In this document: in pieces, positions 16,600-24,586 of the stretch
Position numbering within the stretch: the stretch's first letter is position 1
How the letters are laid out: each line of letters starts with the position of its first letter
Source of the DNA: PGYR01 sp040264895
GTDB lineage: Bacteria; Bacteroidota; Ignavibacteria; Kapaibacteriales; UBA2268
Length of the DNA stretch: 29,147 nucleotides
Reading direction: 5' to 3'
Assembly: GCA_040264895.1 (NCBI GenBank)
Contig: JBDQHL010000016.1
Location: 1 to 29,147, forward strand
The notes under the pieces: generated by a model
What the model was told of the DNA's origin: nothing
Database searches by the model: none
The model's input: the letters and a program-made list of their open reading frames with translations, nothing else
Position numbers and translations under genes: made by a program

Positions 16600-16786
16600 A
16601 TAGGGGGTTGTCATTCGATGCATTTTTATCTGAAGTCGAGAGCTAAGTTAAGTTGCCTGAGCTTGTCGAAGGCACTATGCAAGGCTTCACTTCGACAGGC
16701 TCAGTGAGCTTAAATCCTCCTCAGAGTGACAGAGTTTTTTACTTGAGACGTATGAAATACATCTCTACAATTAATTGTTTTCATAC
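16600..16786. repeat. Second cluster of dispersed palindromic repeats
   Basis: Together with the relic tail this fills the gene-free stretch 16470-16792. It contains tgtcattcgatg (16609 on), an imperfect 15-bp inverted repeat (ctgagcttgtcgaag at 16657-16671 with cttcgacaggctcag at 16690-16704, one mismatch), and tcctcagagtgac at 16718-16730. It ends with a palindrome-like gagacgta...tacatctc (16745-16765) inside an 8-bp inverted repeat (gtatgaaa 16750-16757 / tttcatac 16779-16786). cttcgacaggctca and tcctcagagtgac recur exactly in the cluster at 14220-14571. The hairpins lack T runs, so they are not obvious terminators for the giant gene. Confidence 0.7.
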
Positions 16787-16792
16787 CTACCA

Positions 16793-19700
16793 CTACCTAA
16801 CTACAGTCAGCTTCTTAATAATCTCAATGGACACAGTCTTCAGCACATACAAATAATTGCCAGAAGCAAGGTTTTGTGAATTTATTCTAAATGAATATTC
16901 GCCAGGGGTATGGTTCTTACCTACCATATTCATCAGAAACTTACCTTCCAAATCGTACAAATCTATCGTTACTGGAGTATTCTCTATTATCCCATATTTT
17001 ATCTCGCTTTCATCCACTACTGGATTAGGAATTGGATCCGATAGATATGACTTCCCACTACCGTTTATCAGCCGATTAGTCGGAATTGTGTCTATGTTAG
17101 TGATTGTTAGCTTACCGCTTGCTGTGTCTTCTATGAAGTAGTCATTAGACAAGTGAGTGGTCTGGCTGAATGATATTTTAGTTGACTCCGAGTTACCAAG
17201 AGTAGTCACCATAGGGATAGAAGTCAGCAATGCACTAGAAGTAATTGGCAATACTAATATCATATTTCTATTGCCCATACTATCTATACTCGACTCGTAT
17301 TCATCATCTCTTGGCACCATCACAGTTGAGTTGAATGATATGGTAGTGGTTAGTGTATCGTTACCAGTTATCTCCAGTCCTGTGCTGTTTGTGTAGCTTA
17401 TATCAAGGTTGAATTGGGTGCTCGTCTCTAACTCGTAGCTATCCAATTGAAGAGTGATAAAGTCATCTCCAACTACATTGGCTACCAAGGTTAGAGTATT
17501 TATTTGGCTACAATCATTCGTAAATTCTATCTGCTCTGTGTAGGTGTTATCTTTCTCGCCACCGATGAACTCTATGTCTAATACAACTGAGTCTTGAGCA
17601 GGGATAATAATCGGTAAAGTAGCAATAACTACGAATAGAGGACTATCCGCAAAATTGTACTGAGCTTCGGTGTTTCCATTATTATATATTGTTATTGATT
17701 GGGTGTAGGGTGTATTACTCTTAAGCCCTTCGAATATCAAACTATCGGCTGACAAGCTGAAATCAATATTGTTCTGCTCTACAGATATCGCTATTTCACT
17801 TTTTCCATTTTCAACATTAGAAGCGTTCGACTCTATAACTAAGTTAGTTGTTATATCACCAGTGGCATCTGGGAGGTAAGTGAACTCAACTGAGATAATA
17901 TCGTCTGGTACAATTGATGAGTTTTGATAGTTTTGGTTTAGTTGAAACTGACTCGCCTGTCCAGTCTCAAAGTATAAGTCTGTTAGAATAAGATTGCTTT
18001 CGCCAGTATTCTTTATGTTTATTTGCCCAATTAAGCTATCAGAACAGTTCCAAATACCCATATCCAACCCATCTACCACTTCGATAACTGCAGGGCCATT
18101 AGACACGTTTATAATCAGTTCTTGCTCGAACATCGATTCGCATCCTTGTAAAATTGGGAACTTAGTTGTAAATGTAGTGTCATTCTCATACCCCTTGAAT
18201 CTGAAGCTTAACTCAGAAGTGTCACCAGGTGCAACAGTTTCTGGGTTTGCATCTATTAGCTCAAACAATCCTAAGTCTAATGGCACATCTAACTCCAAAT
18301 TCGAGAGTGAATTATTCACTATTCGGCTTTGTTTTACTTCAGAAATATTTGGTCTAATAGTACCAAAATCCAATGGCTTATCAATGAATACTATGTCTGT
18401 AGTATCTCTCAATCCACTTAGTGCTATCTTTATCAAAGCATCTTTTCCACTCAAATTAGTCCCAATGTTCAAGGTGTCCGTAAATGAACCAATCATTGAA
18501 GGGGAGAATTGAATACTAAGTTCAGTAGAATCGTTAGCTTCCACAATAATGGGAGTATTTGAACTTGAGTTAAAGTGAGTTGCATCTGTGAAATCTAAGA
18601 TTTGGATTGTAAAGTCTGCATCACTCAGATTATAAAGCTTTATGGTAGTGTCAGCGGTAGCATCACAGCCAATATCACCGAAGTCTATTACTTCTATCAG
18701 TCTAATATCTGAGTCAATCCCTTTGCCCAATATGTTAACATAGTATGGAAAGCATACATCAGGTGAAGTCAGCTTTATCAACCCGCTGTAAGGTTCTTCA
18801 TCATTTGGAGTAAAGTTCAGAGTTAATTCTAATGTTTCTCCGGGCGCTATATTTTCATAATTGCCGTCCACATAGTCAAATACATCATCACCAATTAGGA
18901 TTTCTAATGTGTCGAATTGTATTGCTCTATTGTCAGAGTTTTTGAATATATTAAAAACATTAGTTGTCGTCAGATTTATAATAGTACTTTCGAATTCTAT
19001 TTCTTCAACTTTATCATCTAAACGAATTAGGGTGTTCTCATAGGAAATAACAAGAGTGTCAATCCTACCACCTCTGTATATAAAAAACTTATTTATAAAG
19101 TTACCTATATCAACTGGTTCAAATGAGAACTTCAGGTCAAAAGATTCATCAGGGTTTAACTCAATTGGGAACTGATTCAAAATTCTGAATAGTGGATAGT
19201 CTGACTTAATTGAATCTATTACTGCATCGGTAAAACCCTCATTTGTTATGGCTTCAATTGCCACTTCAAAGTATTCGTTGCCTATACAGAATGTATAATC
19301 TGGTATATTAAAAATAAGATCATTAGTCACTACGGACCAATTAGCGTCGGATTCATCACTATCAATTATGCTGAAGTCAAACGGATAATCATTCAAATCC
19401 CAATATAGAGCAGTGCTCGACTCATCTGATGATATTATATTAGTACCCTCTAGTTCAAAACTGTTGAGAGGAGCTTTGTGAACGATGTAGTTCAGGTTTA
19501 GAGTGTCATCAGTGTTCCACGATTCCAGATAATCATTCTTAGTACTTATCAAAATATTCGAGTTATCAATCCAATCTGCCTCTAATATATTCTCATCGTC
19601 AGTTCTGTTTATCCTTCCACCGTTGGTAATGCTATTATTATTGAAGTTATACAATCTCAAATCATTAAAGTTATAAGCCGCCAAGAACTTAGTACCACTA

Positions 19701-21709
19701 TTGTTCCACTTCACATTGTTAATACCTAAGAACGCAAGGGAATCAATAATACTATACTGACTATCAGCAATGTATATTTTTTGAGTACTTGCTATGATTA
19801 TGTTATTAGTGGTTCTACTTACATCTATGTCATTTATTGAGTTACCGTAATTATCTACTGTAGTTAATTCGTCAATTGATTTAGACAAGTCCCATTCAAT
19901 AACATCTCCACTTTCAAAACCAATTAGCAATATTGAAGGATTGCTTGTCCATTCAATTACTTTTGGTTTGTCTTCAAAGTTTTGGAATAATGTGTTAGCA
20001 TCATTGTTGGGATCCCATACAACAACGTCGTAATCATCTTCTTTACCAAATGCAGCTGCAAATAAATTGGAGCTAAATCCGAATGAAATATAAAGGTTAG
20101 TTATACCAGGGTTTTCATTTCGTAAAGTTCTAAATTCTTCTTTGTTTACTAAGTCCCAAAGCTTTATACCTCCATTTTCATAAGAGATAGCAGCAAAAGA
20201 TTTATCACTACTCAAATCTACCTGAATTATATCAGTAGAGTTGTCTGGTGAGGATATATAGTCTATTCCAGAGAAAGAAACATCACCATTTGGAATGCTA
20301 GCTTTCATCAGCATAGTGCTCGATTCTATATTGGGGGCAAACCAAGTGTATTCTTTGTTAATTGCACTGTCTGTAATCAGCTTCCAATTTTCACCATTAT
20401 CTTCACTATACTCCAATATCAATTCTTGTTCATTTGGTGTGCCAGACCAACTTACATTTATGTTCTCTCCTTGGTTGAACACCTCGCCACCATTCGGAAA
20501 TTCTATTCTGAGATTTGTCTCTATATCATTGCCAGAATTACTCCCGGAAAACACTTCTAATATGCTGTTAGTGCATGAGTTAGTAACCAACTCTATCAAC
20601 ATATAGTTGTAATTTGTATCTATAGCTGTTAAGTTGATATTAAATGCTTTTGGTGAATTTTTTTCAAGTAGTACATCTTCGTATGCAGGAGTTATATCTA
20701 TATTATTAGGGAAAATAATATCTTCAAGCAATATGTCGCTATTCCTAGCTGTAAGGGTGAATGATTCAAGCTGGCTATTACCAGTTTCTATTACACCAAA
20801 GTTTATGAAATCTGGAATAACTTCGATGAAAGGCAACTTCATTGGGTCAACTTCAAATTCATACTCATCATTCTCTAAGCCATTATTTTTTTCTAACTTG
20901 ATTAAGGTTGATAATTCACAGCTTTCCTTTGTAAGGTTAATGTTGTAAGGTGTTATATTTGATTCATTTAGAATAGAATAGAGTATAAACCTAAACAGTC
21001 CATCCTCGCCTAAGTTGTCATAGCTTCTTGCACCAGTATTGTTAGAGATACTCTTTAGTAACGCTGGGCTTTCTATAGTGGAGATATTATAAACTGGAAT
21101 AGAGTTCTGCTTAGCAGCATTGATTATAGAAGTAGAATCACCAAATCCATTACTAGAATTTATATTTATTATCATCGCTTTGCTATCAGCATTATTAGCC
21201 AATTCGATACTACCAGAAGTGTTATTCAGAAAGCCTGTGTTATAATTACTTACTCCAAATGGAGCCAGCATATTCAGAGCTCTGTTGCGTTTGTTATAAT
21301 CTTCAGTAACGTCTTGTAATAGATAGCTTCTACTATTATAAGTTTGAATAGCGAAACTATGGTTATAAGGAGCTAAATATCTGAAAACCTTGTTGATTGA
21401 GTTTATTATCAAATCCTGATACTCAATAGCATTACCAGACACATCTATACTAAACACTATAGTAAGTGGGGTATAGTTATCTATTCCAGCTGGCAGAAGC
21501 GAAAAGTCTTCTATACTTTCATTGTTAAAGATTATATCAATATCATTGCTGTTCAATGAGTTAAGAGAAGACTTGCTACCTTCGTCAAACTGATACATCT
21601 TCACATTGCGGTTAGGGTATTCCGTGATTTCACTATCCACAATGAGTAACTCATCTGCAAAAATGGCAGTTACTGAAAACAATAATAATATATTTAGAAG
21701 AAGCCTCAT
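16793..21709 (-). CDS. Giant secreted VWA-like / Ig-like / WD40 propeller / HYDIN-repeat protein with T9SS sorting domain
   Basis: This 1638-aa protein has a signal peptide (MRLLLNILLLFSVTAIFA) and a VWA-like domain (about 80-250). The VWA MIDAS is degraded: DVSGN (89-93) instead of DxSxS, and no TDG aspartate. An ASH-like domain (about 298-390) is followed by an Ig-like domain opening with FPNGGEVFNQGENINVSW (404-421). A beta-propeller (about 493-775) shows seven blade-end strands: KLWDL, VVWDP, IEWDL, IYIAD, LRLYN, LESWN, LYWDL. About six further choice-of-anchor/HYDIN-like domains follow (about 790-1450, markers DFGDIGC, DFGTIRP, MGIWNC), then a beta domain and a T9SS sorting domain (DPIPNPVVDES, DLYDLEGKF, LASGNYLY, KKLTVVR). 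It is probably surface-displayed and protein- or polymer-binding; no catalytic motif is seen. It starts 36 bases after the DUF427 stop, so may share that transcript. Confidence 0.9.
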   Translation of the reverse strand: MRLLLNILLLFSVTAIFADELLIVDSEITEYPNRNVKMYQFDEGSKSSLNSLNSNDIDIIFNNESIEDFSLLPAGIDNYTPLTIVFSIDVSGNAIEYQDLIINSINKVFRYLAPYNHSFAIQTYNSRSYLLQDVTEDYNKRNRALNMLAPFGVSNYNTGFLNNTSGSIELANNADSKAMIININSSNGFGDSTSIINAAKQNSIPVYNISTIESPALLKSISNNTGARSYDNLGEDGLFRFILYSILNESNITPYNINLTKESCELSTLIKLEKNNGLENDEYEFEVDPMKLPFIEVIPDFINFGVIETGNSQLESFTLTARNSDILLEDIIFPNNIDITPAYEDVLLEKNSPKAFNINLTAIDTNYNYMLIELVTNSCTNSILEVFSGSNSGNDIETNLRIEFPNGGEVFNQGENINVSWSGTPNEQELILEYSEDNGENWKLITDSAINKEYTWFAPNIESSTMLMKASIPNGDVSFSGIDYISSPDNSTDIIQVDLSSDKSFAAISYENGGIKLWDLVNKEEFRTLRNENPGITNLYISFGFSSNLFAAAFGKEDDYDVVVWDPNNDANTLFQNFEDKPKVIEWTSNPSILLIGFESGDVIEWDLSKSIDELTTVDNYGNSINDIDVSRTTNNIIIASTQKIYIADSQYSIIDSLAFLGINNVKWNNSGTKFLAAYNFNDLRLYNFNNNSITNGGRINRTDDENILEADWIDNSNILISTKNDYLESWNTDDTLNLNYIVHKAPLNSFELEGTNIISSDESSTALYWDLNDYPFDFSIIDSDESDANWSVVTNDLIFNIPDYTFCIGNEYFEVAIEAITNEGFTDAVIDSIKSDYPLFRILNQFPIELNPDESFDLKFSFEPVDIGNFINKFFIYRGGRIDTLVISYENTLIRLDDKVEEIEFESTIINLTTTNVFNIFKNSDNRAIQFDTLEILIGDDVFDYVDGNYENIAPGETLELTLNFTPNDEEPYSGLIKLTSPDVCFPYYVNILGKGIDSDIRLIEVIDFGDIGCDATADTTIKLYNLSDADFTIQILDFTDATHFNSSSNTPIIVEANDSTELSIQFSPSMIGSFTDTLNIGTNLSGKDALIKIALSGLRDTTDIVFIDKPLDFGTIRPNISEVKQSRIVNNSLSNLELDVPLDLGLFELIDANPETVAPGDTSELSFRFKGYENDTTFTTKFPILQGCESMFEQELIINVSNGPAVIEVVDGLDMGIWNCSDSLIGQINIKNTGESNLILTDLYFETGQASQFQLNQNYQNSSIVPDDIISVEFTYLPDATGDITTNLVIESNASNVENGKSEIAISVEQNNIDFSLSADSLIFEGLKSNTPYTQSITIYNNGNTEAQYNFADSPLFVVIATLPIIIPAQDSVVLDIEFIGGEKDNTYTEQIEFTNDCSQINTLTLVANVVGDDFITLQLDSYELETSTQFNLDISYTNSTGLEITGNDTLTTTISFNSTVMVPRDDEYESSIDSMGNRNMILVLPITSSALLTSIPMVTTLGNSESTKISFSQTTHLSNDYFIEDTASGKLTITNIDTIPTNRLINGSGKSYLSDPIPNPVVDESEIKYGIIENTPVTIDLYDLEGKFLMNMVGKNHTPGEYSFRINSQNLASGNYLYVLKTVSIEIIKKLTVVR

Positions 21710-21745
21710 AAATAGAATAAAACTTCAAACACTGAATTGTTACTT

Positions 21746-22033
21746 TTAGTTTTCAATTATTTCAACTCCTTTCCAAAAAGCTATTTTGTTTTCTATCTCT
21801 TTTGCAGCATCCTTAGGATGTGCATAGTACCATGCAGCATCTTTGTTTGTTTCGCCATCTACAACCACACTATAGTATGAAGCAACACCTTTCCAAGGAC
21901 ATGTAGTATTAGTTTCTGTTGATTCCAAGTATTTCTTATTTACATCGCCTTCTGGAAAATAGTGATTGTTTTCTATAATCACTGTATCATCTGACTTTGC
22001 AATTTCTTTTCCTTTCCATTTTGCAGTAACCAT
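21746..22033 (-). CDS. DUF427 domain protein
   Basis: A 95-aa single-domain DUF427 protein, with the conserved HYFPEGDV, TTCPWKGVASYYSV, DAAWYYAHP and IAFWKGVE blocks. The molecular function of the family is not established to my knowledge. Two consecutive ATGs (22036 and 22033) are possible; I chose 22033 because the upstream AGAGG lies six bases from it but only three from the first. The gene starts about ten bases past the TSUP transporter stop, so they form an operon, and the giant T9SS cargo gene follows after 36 bases. Confidence 0.9.
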   Translation of the reverse strand: MVTAKWKGKEIAKSDDTVIIENNHYFPEGDVNKKYLESTETNTTCPWKGVASYYSVVVDGETNKDAAWYYAHPKDAAKEIENKIAFWKGVEIIEN

Positions 22034-22044
22034 CATTAACCTCT

Positions 22045-22794
22045 TTAGTATATTAATTTAATAGCCATAACTACTATTGCAATAAACAATACGATTTTTA
22101 TATATTTTTCATCTATTTTTAATGATAACTTAGCCGACCACCAGGCCCCCAAGCTTGCTCCAATTGACAAAATTATTCCACTTATCCACTCAATATTGTC
22201 TGTAAATATGAATATCATAAGAGATGGTATAGTATTTAGAAAAACAATGAACACCTTGTGCATATTAACCCTCTTTATATTCAAATGCAGTGTAGTAGAG
22301 AGTATAGCCATCAGTAAGAACCCAATTCCAACCTGTATAAAACCAGAGTAAAACCCCACCAAAAGCATTGCTATAACTGATATTACTGGCAGCTTTGTAA
22401 CAGTGTCAACATACTGTTTCTTTTTTGATTTAGGAATAAATAAACTAATTGCCACTCCTACCATAACCACAGCTACTATAGTCTGAAAGGTAGCGTTATC
22501 AATCATAGTAGAGTAATATGCCCCAATGATTGCGCCAGGAACCGTAAGTAAACCAAGCTTGAGACTCAAGCGATAGTTAGAAAAATTTTCTTTCTTGAAC
22601 GACCAGCTTGCAGCCATAGTTTGAGTAAGTATTCCTATCCTATTCGTTCCATTTGCTACCGAAGCGTCCATTCCCATAATTATTAGGAACGGTAAAGTTA
22701 ATGTAGAGCCACCACCTGCAAATACGTTTATAAATCCAGCAAAGTAGCCAAACACGAACAAAAGAATGTAGTCCAATAGTTCAAATTCAAACAA
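22045..22794 (-). CDS. TSUP (TauE/SafE) family membrane transporter
   Basis: A 249-aa integral membrane protein with about eight hydrophobic helices. The N-terminal half carries the family signature GYFAGFINVFAGGGSTLTLP and NGTNRIGI; the second half repeats the pattern with GFYSGFIQVGIGFLLMA. TSUP proteins move sulfite, sulfoacetate, other organosulfur anions or similar small anions across the inner membrane; the substrate here is unknown. The frame starts with TTG at 22794: an in-frame TAA lies directly upstream and the first Met comes only after the first helix, so a non-ATG start is required (TTG here, or the TTG at residue 7). It is the first gene of the leftward TSUP-DUF427 pair, divergent from cdaA across 87 bases. 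Confidence 0.93.
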   Translation of the reverse strand: MFEFELLDYILLFVFGYFAGFINVFAGGGSTLTLPFLIIMGMDASVANGTNRIGILTQTMAASWSFKKENFSNYRLSLKLGLLTVPGAIIGAYYSTMIDNATFQTIVAVVMVGVAISLFIPKSKKKQYVDTVTKLPVISVIAMLLVGFYSGFIQVGIGFLLMAILSTTLHLNIKRVNMHKVFIVFLNTIPSLMIFIFTDNIEWISGIILSIGASLGAWWSAKLSLKIDEKYIKIVLFIAIVVMAIKLIY

Positions 22795-22865
22795 TTAATT
22801 CTAACAGTTTTGTAATTTATTAAAGTCTTTTCTTCACAAGATAAAATAAATTGAATACATTTCTT

Positions 22866-22873
22866 TATATTTG
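22866..22873 (+). promoter_or_regulatory. Candidate -7 element upstream of cdaA
   Basis: TATATTTG matches the Bacteroidota -7 consensus TAnnTTTG, but no TTTG-like -33 box lies 19 bases upstream. If active, transcription would start around 22879-22881, just before the ATG at 22882, giving a nearly leaderless mRNA. Evidence is weak. Confidence 0.25.
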
Positions 22874-22881
22874 TGATAACT

Positions 22882-23673
22882 ATGGAACTATTTAGAATAG
22901 GATTTTTAAGCGTTACCTTTATTGATCTAATCGATATTGCTCTTGTGGCATTTATCTTTTATTGGATCTATAAGGCAATGAAAGATACCGTAGCTGTGCA
23001 AATACTGTTCGGCTTAGTTATTCTTATTGGTTTGCAGTTTATAACCGAAGCCATTCATCTATCTTCTATTAATTGGATATTAGAGACAATACAAGATATT
23101 TGGATTCTTGCTTTTATCATCCTTTTCCAGCCAGAACTGAGGAAGATGTTGCTACTAATCACCAGGACTCCATTCTTTTTGTTCTTTATGAATAAGAAAG
23201 TATCCGAATCACTTGATATTATTCATGAAGCCGTTGTAGAGATGTCCGAAAAGCATATAGGTGCTTTGCTTGTTTTACCCAGAACACAGACTGTTAAGAT
23301 GACTATTGATACTGGTATTCCTTTGCAGGCAACTATAAGTACAGAATTACTTCTATCTATCTTCTCTACCAAATCACCTTTGCACGATGGTGCGATTGTA
23401 GTAGATGGAAATATAATAGCAGCTGCTCGTTGTGTCCTGCCCCTGTCAGCTGAAACAAAGTTTGAAGGTAGAAATCTGGGTACCAGACACAGAGCTGCAT
23501 TAGGGTTAACAGAGCAAATAGATGCAGTTGTGCTGATCGTATCAGAAGAAACTGGATGGATTTCTATTGCTGATAGTGGTAAGTTGATGATGAATGTAAA
23601 GAAAGGTGAGTTAATAAAAGTATTGAAAGCTAAGTTGGAAGATGAACCAAACCCGATTAAGAAAGATGCTTGA
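22882..23673 (+). CDS. cdaA: Diadenylate cyclase CdaA (c-di-AMP synthase)
   Basis: CdaA condenses two ATP into cyclic di-AMP at the inner membrane; c-di-AMP controls osmolyte and potassium balance and wall homeostasis where studied. Three N-terminal membrane helices (about 15-100) precede a DAC domain. The DAC domain carries the catalytic DGA (in LHDGAIV, residues 171-176) and the RHR motif (TRHRAAL, 204-210), counting from the GTG at 22873. The frame could start at that GTG, but the ATG at 22882 fits the usual CdaA N-terminus and the possible -7 element better. The 263-aa length is normal. No cdaR/YbbR gene follows; instead the 3' end overlaps miaA by eight bases, so the two are translationally coupled. 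Confidence 0.95.
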   Translation: MELFRIGFLSVTFIDLIDIALVAFIFYWIYKAMKDTVAVQILFGLVILIGLQFITEAIHLSSINWILETIQDIWILAFIILFQPELRKMLLLITRTPFFLFFMNKKVSESLDIIHEAVVEMSEKHIGALLVLPRTQTVKMTIDTGIPLQATISTELLLSIFSTKSPLHDGAIVVDGNIIAAARCVLPLSAETKFEGRNLGTRHRAALGLTEQIDAVVLIVSEETGWISIADSGKLMMNVKKGELIKVLKAKLEDEPNPIKKDA

Positions 23674-24586
23674 TGTAATTGTAATTACTGGACCAACAGC
23701 GTCTGGTAAAACAGAACTTTCATTACAATTAGCTCAGGAATTAGGTACAGAAATAGTCTCAGCTGACTCTAGACAAGTATATAAGATGATGGATATCTGT
23801 ACAGCTAAGACTAGCAAAGAAGAGCTTGGCACTGTAAATCATCACTTAGTTGACTTCCTCAATCCAGATGAGGACTATAGTGCAGGTAAGTTTGCACGCG
23901 ATGCAAGATTAATATTAGGACAAATATCAGAAGAAGATATAATTCCTATCATTTGTGGTGGTTCGCTATTCTATATCAAAGCTTTATTCGATGGGTTGTT
24001 TCAAGAGAAAAATGAGGGAACTAACCAAAAAATTAGAAGTGAACTAAATGCTAAGTATGATGATGAAGGCATAGAGCCACTTTTAGAGCAGTTAAAGCAA
24101 GTAGATAGTGAAATATATGCTGTTATTGAAAAAAACAATAAACAGAGAGTAATTAGGGCCTTAGAGTATTATTTGACTAACAACGAAAAGTTAAGTGATG
24201 CACAGATGCGACAGGATGAGCAGCCAAACTATAGAACTCATTACTTTGTTATTGATTTCCCAAGAGAAGAACTGTACCGAAGAATAAATTATCGTTGTGA
24301 GCAGATGTGGAAATCTGGATTAATAGATGAGTATAAGACTATAATCGACTCTGGATTCAACAATGAACTAAACTCTATGAATACAGTTGGCTATAAGGAA
24401 GTAAAAAAGTATTTAGATGGCGATTGGGAAGAAGATAAGGCAATAGAGGAATTTAAAAAGAATACACGTAGATTTGCAAAAAGACAATTGACTTGGCTAA
24501 GAGGAATGGATAATTTACATTGGTTAAGTCATACTATGGATACAGAAACTAAAATAAAAGAAATTAAAAAATGTTTAAATATTTAA
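23666..24586 (+). CDS. miaA: tRNA dimethylallyltransferase MiaA
   Basis: MiaA transfers a dimethylallyl group to N6 of A37 in tRNAs that read UNN codons. The P-loop GPTASGKT is at residues 9-16 from the ATG at 23666, followed by VSADSRQVYKMMDICTAK, ICGGSLFYIKALFDG and the C-terminal NTVGYKE and TRRFAKRQLTWLRG, all family hallmarks. An in-frame ATG at 23642 would add eight residues inside cdaA; 23666 gives the usual spacing to the P-loop and a short overlap with the cdaA stop. The product is 306 aa, which is typical. The 3' end overlaps dacB by 16 bases, so cdaA, miaA and dacB should be co-translated. Confidence 0.96.
   Translation: MLDVIVITGPTASGKTELSLQLAQELGTEIVSADSRQVYKMMDICTAKTSKEELGTVNHHLVDFLNPDEDYSAGKFARDARLILGQISEEDIIPIICGGSLFYIKALFDGLFQEKNEGTNQKIRSELNAKYDDEGIEPLLEQLKQVDSEIYAVIEKNNKQRVIRALEYYLTNNEKLSDAQMRQDEQPNYRTHYFVIDFPREELYRRINYRCEQMWKSGLIDEYKTIIDSGFNNELNSMNTVGYKEVKKYLDGDWEEDKAIEEFKKNTRRFAKRQLTWLRGMDNLHWLSHTMDTETKIKEIKKCLNI

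Noticed and set aside
14220..16786. Insertion sequence or composite transposon around the peptidase
   Set aside because: No transposase gene or terminal inverted repeats with target duplications were seen; the flanking motifs are short and in the same orientation.
17994..18512. 172-codon open frame on the plus strand inside the giant cargo gene
   Set aside because: It lies wholly antisense to a long gene with coherent domains, has no recognisable motif or SD, and its composition is that of a reverse-complement shadow.
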